Shown: positions 37,574-46,898 of the stretch, piece by piece
Layout: every line of letters begins with the position of its first letter
How positions within the stretch are numbered: the stretch's first letter is position 1
Source: Channa striata
Lineage: Eukaryota > Chordata > Actinopteri > Anabantiformes > Channidae
NCBI GenBank assembly: GCA_033026295.1
Contig: CM065187.1
Coordinates: 18,386,388 to 18,450,387, forward strand
Length of the DNA: 64,000 bases
Direction of reading: 5' to 3'
Program-made: the position numbers and the translations under genes
Notes under the pieces: generated by a model
The model's database searches: none
What the model saw: only the letters and a program-made list of their open reading frames with translations
Told to the model about the DNA's origin: nothing

Positions 37574-37699
37574 TCACACCACAGTACAAGAGCGCGGTTC
37601 TCTGAAAGGGTTGCTGCCTGTGGGGACTCCAACCAGCAGGGCGTCTTTGCCAGCATTCTGCAGACAGTACTGCTGGAGCTCTGCAGCTGCCTGGGACAC
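37574..37699 (-). CDS. gng10: gng10 exon 2, terminal
   Basis: 126 nt including TGA; carries VSQAAAELQQYCLQNAGKDA, the NPF motif (SNPFREPRS) and the prenylation box CTVV. Confidence 0.95.
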   Translation of the reverse strand: MSQAAAELQQYCLQNAGKDALLVGVPTGSNPFREPRSCTVV

Positions 37700-38359
37700 C
37701 TGACAACACAAACACAGAAACATATTTTATATAATACTTCATTCTGATGAGCATTAGTTAATGTGTCCAATGTAAAATTAGTTTTGCTTATATCGTACTT
37801 CACAGTACTTTTTCTCTGAGCTCACCTTCAAACTGAAGATGTGCAGGGTAAGAGAGCAGTTTGTGATATAAAAAATATTTACAATGCTAACACAGGTTAA
37901 TCTTAAAGATCATAATGCATGACTGCAGGGGACCTTTAATAAGTGTCTTTTGCTGATGCCTTATTAGAAAACATTAAACACAAGACTTTTCATAAATTAC
38001 TTCACAATATTATAAACTATAGATTTAATCTTATTGGAAAGTGTAAAATTCTTTATTAATTATAAGCTGAGGTATCACTAATAACCTAAATAGTAATAAA
38101 TGAATTAAAGACCTTTTCCACAACAAAATAAAGGTAATTTATCTGGCTTATGAAGGAACTAAAAAAAGCATGGAATTATAAAATCTTTATAAAATGTGAC
38201 TTGCCTGACTGTGCACAGCCTTCTTATTTTATATTTACACAAGCAGCACACTTGTAAATATCAGTTATCAAATATCAGATATGGCCCCAAAAAAATAAAA
38301 AATAATATATATATATGTGTGTGTGTTTGTGTATGTGTAAACATGACGATATATATGTG

Positions 38360-38426
<67 letters not shown>

Positions 38427-38439
38427 GTATCTATCTATT

Positions 38440-38480
<41 letters not shown>

Positions 38481-39537
38481 GTAAACACATGTGAATCGAA
38501 CAAGAAATCTGTGTGTATGAAGTAAACTCCTTGAGTTTGAATCTGACATTTATCACATTTTATTGTATTGACATTTCTGAGAGCACACAGCTTTCAATCA
38601 TGTTCCCAATTCATAGTGATGTGCTTTAGTTTAATGTGTTTAAAAGGACATGTGTGAGGGTGTAAAATTTTTACGCAACATTATGGAACAACCAGGTGAA
38701 TGTGTCACGATTTGGCCTCTCAGCTCCACTTCCTCCCCTGGACTTTTATTTTGTTACCCATTTTTCTACATATCCTGCCCAGTTCTACAATCACTCGGCC
38801 AACTTCACCACCTATGATTGACCCCAGTTGGTTTCACCTGTTCCCCCCTGTCTATTTATACTTGGACTTCACCACAGCTCTGTGCCAGATCGTCTTTTTC
38901 ATGACTACTCTTCACTTCCCCAGGACGCCTTCCTTCCACACCAGATTATTTCATGTTGGATCCTTGTTCCCTGCTTTCCTCTTTGCCTGGTAACCTGCCT
39001 GTACAGCCAGCACTCATCCACAAGCCATCTTAGTAACCTTAGTAACCTGCCTGCACAACTACTGCCTGTCCACTAACCTGCCTGCTTCTGACCCGGCCAT
39101 TCAGTGTCACACCTACTACCTGTGTGATTCACTCATATCCTGAATCCCCAACTTCTGTAACTGACTTACCGACCCTCAGTTATCATCTCTGTTAAACCTG
39201 GTAATAATAAACACCATTAAAATCCTCCTGAATCTTGTATTTCTGGGTCCAAAGAACAAATCGTGACAGTATGTGAGACAAGTTGATAGCAAAAAAATAT
39301 ACAGAAAAAATGCAATATTTTGAATCAGTCTAATGTATCTTTTTTTTAAAAGAAAATTAAAAAATCGAGCGCAAAAATTGGTTAACTCTAAACCCTCAGA
39401 CACACTATTTAAATACATTATCTATTTCTACCATCTTCTTTGTTTCTTTTCTTTACCTTGATTCTTTCCACACTGGCTTCAAGCTTCAGCTGCTCTACCA
39501 TCCGTCGCATAGTGGACAAATTTGAATTAGAGGTCAT
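37574..39537 (-). CDS. gng10: gng10, G-protein gamma-10 subunit, two exons
   Basis: Gamma subunit of heterotrimeric G proteins; pairs with G-beta and is anchored to the membrane by C-terminal prenylation. Exon 1, 39537-39457 (27 codons), ends ERIK|GTAAAG; exon 2, 37699-37574 (41 codons and TGA), starts after GTTGTCAG. Total is 68 aa, the length of human GNG10. Core matches are VEQLKLEA, VSQAAAELQQYC, NAGKDALLVGVP and SNPFREPRSC. The gng5 paralogue differs at ADLKQF and at its C-terminus, so GNG10 is preferred. The CaaX box is C65-TVV; human gamma-10 has CALL, so the last residue is Val rather than the usual geranylgeranyl-type Leu. Head-to-head with nxnl2, about 1.06 kb between start codons. 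Confidence 0.93.
38361..38479. repeat. Compound (ATCT)n-(AT)n microsatellite
   Basis: About 75 nt of ATCT repeats, a short CT stretch, then about 30 nt of pure AT; gng10 intron. The long ORF across it is a repeat artefact. Confidence 0.95.
38703..39268 (+). mobile_element. Solo LTR of a Gypsy/ERV-like retrotransposon
   Basis: Starts TGTCACGATTTGG and ends CAAATCGTGACA, so TG...CA termini within a short inverted repeat. Flanks GAATG (38698-38702) and GTATG (39269-39273) make a 5-bp target duplication with one mismatch. Inside is CTATTTATACTTG as a TATA-like box (about 38861) and AATAATAAACACC as a poly(A) signal near 39207, in LTR order on the plus strand. No coding sequence remains; it is the product of LTR-LTR recombination. 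It sits antisense in the gng10 intron. Confidence 0.8.
39457..39537 (-). CDS. gng10: gng10 exon 1
   Basis: 81 nt, ATG at 39537, donor ATCAAG|GTAAAG, phase 0. Encodes the N-terminal helix with MVEQLKLEASVERIK, which forms the coiled coil with G-beta. A downstream in-frame Met (MRRMVEQ) makes the exact start slightly open, but 68 aa matches the family. Confidence 0.9.
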
Positions 39538-40601
39538 GCTGGTGGAAATGGTTTGGGGAGAAAAGATTTCCTTCGATAAATCCCTTCAGTCTCTTAGCAC
39601 AGCTGTCGACCCCACTAATGGTCAGTTAATGCTCAACAAGACGGAGCAGAATGGCCGGGTTTCTTTCCAAATGACCTCAGCCCACTCCACTGAAGAAACA
39701 AGGAGAGAAATGAACACACCGACCTCCACATGTCAGACGTGCTTTAAGCTCTGTTTCAATTTTGTATCCTAAATGTATTACTTATTTTACATTGCAGCAA
39801 ATATTTATACAAATTAAATTGCTTTGAAACAACTATAGTCTTATATTTAATTCATGAAACATGAACAATTACTGGAAAGCATGATTTAACCCACATTTTT
39901 ATCCCTATCCACTTCAGTCAGACTTGTCACAAACTTGAATGCCACATCACGCTTTTTCGTTTTGTGAATTCACACTTTATTTAAATACATGTAATGTTAT
40001 TTGATTTTTGTCCGTTTTTTGTAACTACAGTGAGTGACAGTATTGGTAAAATTAGTTATCCTTATATTGTAATTGTAATGTAAATTAAAGTAACTGGTGA
40101 CTTTTGGATTCGCATTGAAGGATTTTTTGACTGGCAATTAGCAACATCTTAATTTCAAAATATATAGATACATATTGTATACTGTTGGACAAACTACACT
40201 ACTACGTAATATCAATACCATTTTATTTTATTTTGTTTGTGTACGTATTTATACATATTTATATATATATAAATGAAATGTTTTTTATTTTATTTTATGT
40301 GCTTGTTTTAGTTGTTCAAAACGGAACAAAAGAAAAACTAACTCTGCGCATGCGCCAGTCTGTGCAGCCGGAAAGTGCTATGAAACGTCGTAACATAGAG
40401 TTTGAATGCACCTTTCCCTTGGTGTCCAGCGCTGCTGTGTTTTGCGTCCCCAGTGGCTCACGGGTGATTATCGGGATTACGTGTAAGTAGCTTTAGGAGA
40501 CAGGTGAACGTTACAGGAAAGTTGGGAGAGACACACTTGTGAACAACAATGCTGTCTTGTTGACACGGAGAGCTTGGCAGTGCACACTGAGTTCTGCAGA
40601 C
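39538..40601. promoter_or_regulatory. Divergent gng10-nxnl2 intergenic/promoter region
   Basis: About 1.06 kb between two start codons on opposite strands. The 400 nt nearest gng10 are AT-rich; the 280 nt nearest nxnl2 are GC-richer and carry an NRF1-type core and GGATTA. Which part serves gng10 cannot be told. Confidence 0.5.
40345..40356 (+). promoter_or_regulatory. NRF1-type palindrome upstream of nxnl2
   Basis: TGCGCATGCGCC holds the full GCGCATGCGC NRF1 core, about 250 nt before the nxnl2 ATG. A GGATTA (OTX/CRX core) lies at about 40474-40479. Both fit a photoreceptor-expressed gene, but this is inference from motif matches. Confidence 0.5.
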
Positions 40602-40903
40602 ATGGTGGAGGTGTTTTCCGGGCGGACCCTCGTCAATAAAGACGGGGACTTCGTGGAGCCCGAAGAGGCGTTACGGAACAAGGTGGTGGGCATCTACTTT
40701 TCCGCAGGGTGGTGCCCCCCCTGCCGGGACTTCACACCCGTCCTGTGCGATTTCTACACGGAACTGGTTGAAGAGAGTGAGCCTGCTGCTCAGTTTGAGA
40801 TAGTTTTTGTCTCCTCAGACAAGTCCACCGAGGACATGGTTGAATATTATCATGACATGCACGGAGACTGGCTAGCTCTGCCCTGGACAGACGACTACAA
40901 ATG
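40602..40903 (+). CDS. nxnl2: nxnl2 exon 1
   Basis: 302 nt; ATG, thioredoxin active-site motif WCPPC, and donor AAATG|GTAAGT, phase 2. Intron retention would add only TAA-type codons: TGG TAA follows directly, so the truncated isoform would stop one codon after the exon. Confidence 0.93.
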
Positions 40904-42467
40904 GTAAGTAGTAAAATTAAAGGAAAGGTGAATAGGACTTTAGTGAGTGATCCAGCACTTTCAGTGGCTTTTAGTGTTGCAAACATTTGAAACTTGAGCT
41001 CCAATCGTTTGTGCTTTATGTATTTTCCCCTTTTCAACTCTGTGCTCCGGTTTATGTAAAACGATTATGAGGGTCACCCTGCCAGGGATTAGATGTAAGT
41101 TCAGAGCAGACAAACTTCCTCCCACAGCTGAATGTAAAAGTCTCTCCCAAGCCACTATATTCTCACCCAATTTAAAGAAATTATTTCATTTTATTTTATT
41201 TTATTTGTTCACATGTCCAGGTCCCATGGTGGTTGGTTTTTGTGTGTTTTTGTGTGTGCAAGTGCGTGTGTTTAGATTGATTTTTCATATTTCCTATTCT
41301 TTACATAAGTAAAAGTAGCAGTACTGCAATAACAGCCTACATTTCCCGTTGCTGCTGGATCACAAGACTTCCCCCACTGTGGCATTAAAAAAAGACATCA
41401 TATCTTATGTGATCTTATCTTAAAGTCTGAATAGACCATCACAATTCTCATTATGAAGGCATCTCCCAGTGACTCTGAGTGTAAATTGAATAAGCCTGCA
41501 AATAATGATGATTGAAATGTTTAGTTAATCTGCTGATTACTTTATTGATTTATTTTAGTTTAAAATCTAATGAAAAAATTACAGTCAGTTTTTCAGAGGG
41601 GAAAGCAGCATGTTCACATATTTTTATAATTAGCCTTACAGTCCAAAACCAAAACCCTAAGATATTCAAATAATTCAAATTTAAATTACAATTAAAAATC
41701 TGACTTTTACACTTTTCCCTAACATTTTTGCCCAAGATAATTACTAGCATTAGCATATTGAGAAAATAAGCAGCAGATTGATTAACCATAAAGGTAATGA
41801 TTTGTTTCAATCTGATCAATAATTTATGCTGATTGTGCATTTTTATGAATTGTATAAATAAAGTGGAGTATGAGGTACAACATGTCTCTCTGAAGAGTAA
41901 AAGTATATCCACTGCATAAAGTGGCAGTTTTGTAGCCAATATGCAATAAGTCTCTTGAGTTCCTCTTTTTTACTGATGCTTATAAATGTTAGCTGCATTA
42001 TTATGTTGTTCCTTTAGCTGGGTTGCTTACAGTTGATTTTAAAAAAGCTAAAAGCTGTTGGATTCTGTGTATGACAATGAAATATGTTTTATAGTCTCAT
42101 TTCTACAAGTTACCTGGTAAATATAGCCTCAAATGCATGTAGTAGAGTGTTAGGTACAGTAAGTCTTTTGAAATGTCAGATGGAAGAGACGTACAAACTT
42201 TGAGTTTCCATTGCTGTCAGTGACTTTTTATGCAGAAGCAAGGTTTTTTGTCTTGTTGGGTTTATTTTGTTCTTAATATACATCTCTCTCTTTTTCAGTG
42301 AGTTGAGGCAGCGCTACAATATCACAACGGTTCCCAAACTGGTGATTGTGAAAGAGAACGGTGACGTGATCACAGACAAGGGCAGGAAACAGATTAGAGA
42401 CCGAGGCCTGGCATGCTTCAGGACCTGGCTGGATGCTGCAGAGATCTTTCAGAACTTTATGGGTTAG
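40602..42467 (+). CDS. nxnl2: nxnl2, nucleoredoxin-like 2 (RdCVF2), two exons
   Basis: Thioredoxin-fold protein of the rod-derived cone viability factor family, which protects photoreceptors and olfactory neurons in mouse. Exon 1 is 40602-40903 and exon 2 is 42299-42467; together 156 aa, the same as human NXNL2. The redox motif is W-CPPC (GWCPPC, 40707-40724), a full dithiol site; human NXNL2 as I recall has a degenerate CAPS. Other matches are RDFTPVLCDFYTELV, ELRQRYNITTVPKLVIVKEN and DKGRKQIRDRGLACF to the end IFQNFMG. ATG at 40602 is chosen because upstream in-frame sequence has no family similarity and the length then equals the family. If exon 1 is read through the donor it yields a short, single-domain RdCVF-like form, a known splice mode in this family. 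Confidence 0.93.
40904..42298 (+). other. nxnl2 intron
   Basis: 1.4 kb AT-rich intron without recognisable elements. Confidence 0.8.
42299..42467 (+). CDS. nxnl2: nxnl2 exon 2, terminal
   Basis: Acceptor CTTTTTCAG|TGAG; 169 nt to TAG at 42465-42467. Encodes the second half of the fold with the cis-Pro region TVPKLVIV. Confidence 0.95.
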
Positions 42468-43042
42468 GAAACGACAGCAACGAACATCCTGTTTTGTTTT
42501 TTGTTTGTTTGTTTTTTGCCTCTTTCATATGGCGTCTGTAGCCACATGAGAACACTGAACAAAACCAAAGTAAAATCATTCTACATTTACATTTGCCTGC
42601 AAGATCAAAAGAGGAAAAGAACAGATATTTATTTTACAAGAATTCATATTTATTTCAGTTTAATTTAATTTAGTTTCTGTCTCTTTCTTGTCAATCACTT
42701 AACCACTTAAACTTTTTGATGTGAGGTTTTCAAGTAGATATTTGTGTTGAGGCTTCACGAGGTGAAAAAAATGAGCAAATGCTGTATAATTGCTGACTTT
42801 TACCAAACATCCTATGCATTTAACACAAAGCTCAGGTGTGTTCCAAGCTGTTTAGTTTCAGTATAACTGAAACAATGATTCAGTCTGCTGCTGTAGTTTC
42901 TCAGTTCTTTAAAAGAGACATTCATCAATGTTTCTGATCTCATCTCTATTAAATATATTTTCAAATGCTTGCTTTGACTTGTAATTCAGCATAAACTGCT
43001 TGTATATTTTTATATTTTGATTTTCATGAGTCATTTATTAAA

Positions 43043-43067
43043 GTGTGTGTGTCTGTGTGTGTGTGTA
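43043..43067. repeat. (GT)n microsatellite
   Basis: GT tract with one TC interruption downstream of nxnl2. Confidence 0.9.
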
Positions 43068-45910
43068 TACAGTGGTGTTGGATGCAGATTTATTGTACTA
43101 AGCGTATATGTTCCGTGTTTTTGGAACAAACAAATGATTCCCTTTTGGCTTGTTAAAATGCAAAAAGCCCACGGGCATTGTTCTCAACATGCTAGCACAT
43201 TCACATCCTTGGCCCTGATTGCCTTTTCCCCTTGTGAATGCGCTGATGTTATCACTTTGTATATAAAACGTCCAACCGGGGAGATGACATAATGAGGAGC
43301 ACACCGACCGGTCTAGGTGTGTCTGCTTTGTAATATTAAATGCAGTAAATCTTCAAAGAATGTCCCTTTGAAGATTTATAGAATAAGGGCCTCCTTCAGG
43401 ATTACATTTGAACCTGAATTGTTGTGCTTCTCCAGTCAGGACAGGTGTCCTCACGCCACCCTTTATCATGGGCATGTCTCGAGGGATGTACAGAGAAAGG
43501 CCCTTCTTAGATCTCTGTCTATCACAGAACGAAATGACGCAACTCCTCAGGGTAAACAAGAAAGATGGAAAATGAAGCACCGGACTAAGTTGGCATGACA
43601 GGAAGAGACGGAGCAAACCTGCAGACGGCTGCTGCATTTCAAAGAGAATATGACATAGAGTAGAAACTCAAGTTTATTGATCTAGTTTGCATCATTATCC
43701 CTCTGGTGTCTCCTCTCAGGACTGAGGATCTTGCAGTTTTTTACTTTACCACATGGGGTCACTATATAGTAATATATTAAAATAAACTCGCTACATTGGA
43801 GATGTGAGTATTGTGTCGGCAAATATTACCCACGATATTATCAATTTATTGGAATTTTATTTGCAGTTTAATCTAAAGTATTGTATGGATTTGGATGGTT
43901 TCTTATCCTCCAGCCCAATTTACAGTTGCCCTTCATTCAAAGTTGTGTTTCATTTAATACTACTACACCTGGGATTTTGAGCTTCACTGTGTAGAACGAC
44001 GTGCAGTTTTATTAAGTGAATGTTACATTTGTTGTTCGAATGTCAGTCAGACAACCACCAATAGATTTAAAAAAAAAAAAACAATGTAAAGTTTGCACTA
44101 AAATACATAAAACACTCCAAAATGATGACCAAAAACAGGACTACAAAGACAAAGGTTTATAGGTTGAATGAGTCTGATCACAATGGCTCTACCTTCAGAC
44201 TGAACAGACTTTTTAATTAAGAGACATCAGGTTTCATGTGAGAACAATTTGCATATTCAAAGATTTTTCTTAACAGTTTCAATTATTCATGGGAAAAAAA
44301 TCATGTCAGATGCAAATGATTGATTCTGTAATACTCTTTAATACTCTTATCCTAATCTATTACAGACTTTGAAGGCAGCAGATGGCCCTCTCTTCCCAAT
44401 GCATTTTCCCCTCATACTGTATCATGGAAATGTCCTAACTAAAACTCGAACTTAAAATGTCATAATCTTATTGGATGTGCCTGGTAATATTATCATATTA
44501 GCTTCAAGAAATTTTTTGCCCTAATATGAGTTGAAAGGTCAGAATTAGTCCCATTTAAAGCTCTACAGACCAGAAACACAGATGTGGCTTAATCCTCTAA
44601 GCATTTATGAAAAATTGTTTCTGAGTTGGAACTAATAACTTGATTAATATTTTATGAAATATGTATTTGTACTTTAGAAACCACTTTAGAACCAGGATAT
44701 ATTTCTTTTCAAAATGTTCATAGTTCTTCACATTACAGCTGACCTGAACAGTTAATCTGTTGATTGATTGAGTGTTTGGACCGTGTAACAGACACACTTC
44801 CTTTGCAGTTTCTTAAAGCCCAGTATTTCATACTGTCTTGTTTTGTGTGACCAGGTCTAAATCCAAAAATATGCATTTTACTGCAAAACTCAAGTCAACA
44901 TAGGAAACAGTGCGTTTCTGCATTTAGGAAGCCTCGCCAAGATAACATTTCTAACAATATATATCACCTCATGATATAGCATTCTTAATGTAGGGTAATC
45001 ATGTTCAACATTTAACATTTATGAACTTATATATTTGTTGTCATGTTTTACAACTGTATTTTGATATTTTTGTCAATAATTACTATTTCATACACCAGCC
45101 TTCACTTATAGGTGACCTCAGGAGGACACTTATATCTACTTACAATTAATACATTATTGCATAAGGCATGGCATATGTAGAAAATATTTTTTTCTTTTTG
45201 ATGGAAAGTTTGTTTATTTACTAACATTAAGGAAACAAGTGGGAGATGCAGTGTGAATGACTCATAATGATCAGTGCAAAAAAATTAGAAGCTAACTGGC
45301 ACTAGCCTATATAAACAAAATAAAATTAGGCCACCTTCACCAACTGAAACAATTAAATAATAATTACCTTAATAAATCCTGATTTATATTTAAACATACA
45401 GTATTTGTATCCATTATTCGTGAGCAGGCTGTTCTCATCCTGCATAATGAGGGATCCTTTTGGCAGGCTTAGGTTTTGCCTTGAACCTACACATTTGTAG
45501 CTGGGTTAAAGCTGATGGATCTGGGTATTTCTTTCAGCACAGTGAGAACATAATAAGTGAGTGAAGCTTCACTCTGTGCTGGCACTGGAGGAATATTGTG
45601 ATTTTTGGTCAATTACAAGATGAAATCACACTGATTGTATCCATATGTGAGTGAGTGATGAAGGAACGTGTGCGTCTCTCATGTTCTGTAGGCTGCTTGC
45701 TTCCTGCCCATACTGCCTGTTTTAGACCCCAGCCTGCAGAGTGCAGCCCCCCCCCCACCGCCACTGTAGAATAAGACAGATATTTATGTCGACTTCACAC
45801 TGGGGTCACTTGGACTTCTTGTTGGCTTTACAAATGAAAGGCAGTAGTGTTTCCTGCTGATGTAACGGTGTCTTGAATGCACTAACAAGGCTGTCTTTAT
45901 GTGAGAACCT

Positions 45911-46000
45911 TCAGGGGGAGGCGAGGAACTGGGTGGACCGTCGGACCTGCACGGACAGCGCGCTGGCGTCAAGGTAGCCACAGTTCGAGCAGAGCTTCCG
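45911..46000 (-). CDS. Possible terminal coding exon of an unidentified gene
   Basis: On the minus strand a good acceptor (TTTTGAAGGTTTTCAG) precedes 29 codons and TGA. The predicted end contains KLCSNCGYLDASALSVQVRR, with a CxxC pair, and stands out by GC content in AT-rich DNA. I do not recognise the protein and found no upstream exon. The patch could equally be an unrelated conserved or promoter sequence; the plus strand also shows AG and GT sites around it. Confidence 0.2.
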   Translation of the reverse strand, partial: RKLCSNCGYLDASALSVQVRRSTQFLASP

Positions 46001-46699
46001 CTGAAAACCTTCAAAATTAAATAACTGGGCTTGACTACTAGTATTATTATTATTTTTGCTTTAAATTCATCACACAAATACTTGTATAATGACAAATGAC
46101 ATAAATCACAAACCTATTTTTTGAAGATAAACCTTAAACCCCAGGGAATAAAATAGAAATGTCCCAATCTTAATTTATGCCACTGTTACTTCAGTAACTT
46201 CTGTTATAAAGTGATTCTTGTAATATCTGTTTTATGTATCAAGACATGAGATAATTTGATTTAGCTTTGAGGTTAAACACTTGTGGTGGTGGTGTTGTAC
46301 TGGAGAAAATCAAGCTACTGTACACATAAAACATGAATATGTAATACGTATATTAAACAAATTAATACCAACTTAGTCAAGAAGAAATTAGATCTTTTGA
46401 AATTACATTTAATTTCTAAATAGCTAAATATCTGGAGGCAGTTAGCTTAGCTTAGCACACAGACTGGCAAAAGATAAACAGCTAGCCTAGCTAACATTAG
46501 CTTTCTGTAACTTACTGCCCAGTAAAACGTTTTTGAAAGAAGAAAACAAACGAACATGTTAATACTTAGTATTAGAAGGGCTGGAAGGTCATTTCTGTGG
46601 ACGTGGCCTCAGCCTGTTGATTTTTTTCTATGCCAACCAGACGCTTCGCTAACCGCCTACATTTTTGATTTATTTATTTTATTGGTTCACAATTGTCTT

Positions 46700-46898
46700 T
46701 TATTTTGAAGGCAGCATCTCTCAGGTTCCGCTGTTACTCTTCTTCTCTCGCCTGTTTAAATGGTCACACCCGCTCCTGCACTCAGCAAGTGTCGGCCGTG
46801 GAGCGGCGAGCGGCTCCGACATCCGGACCAGGACCCGGGACCGTAGCACCGGGACAAAACCTCCAACCTCAGCATGGACTGAACCGCTGGAGCAAGAG
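46700..46898 (+). other. csgalnact1: Probable non-coding first exon/promoter of csgalnact1
   Basis: GC- and CpG-rich island (GTGGAGCGGCGAGCGGCTCC and neighbours) in AT-rich DNA, ending in the textbook donor AGCAAGAG|GTAAGTG. No start codon with family similarity is present, and the next plus-strand gene is csgalnact1 10 kb downstream, whose coding start follows a CACACGCAG acceptor. The start coordinate is approximate. Confidence 0.5.

Larger units (their letters stand above)
37700..39456 (-). other. gng10 intron
   Basis: 1.76 kb, of which about a third is a solo LTR; a compound microsatellite is next to it. Confidence 0.8.
42468..46664. other. Intergenic region nxnl2-csgalnact1
   Basis: Contains the nxnl2 3' UTR (ATTAAA candidates near 42947 and 43034), a TG microsatellite at 43043-43067 and the unassigned exon-like patch at 45911-46000. 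Otherwise AT-rich without recognised genes. Confidence 0.6.

Noticed and set aside
38196..38525. 109-aa ORF with Ile-Tyr-Leu-Ser repeats
   Set aside because: Translation of the ATCT/AT microsatellite.
38700..39076. 97-aa and 82-aa ORFs
   Set aside because: Both lie in the solo LTR and have no coding resemblance.
37574..39537. Assignment of the gamma subunit as gng5
   Set aside because: AAAELQQYC, KDALLVGVP and SNPFREPRSC fit GNG10 better than recalled GNG5 (AADLKQFC, HDPLLTGV).
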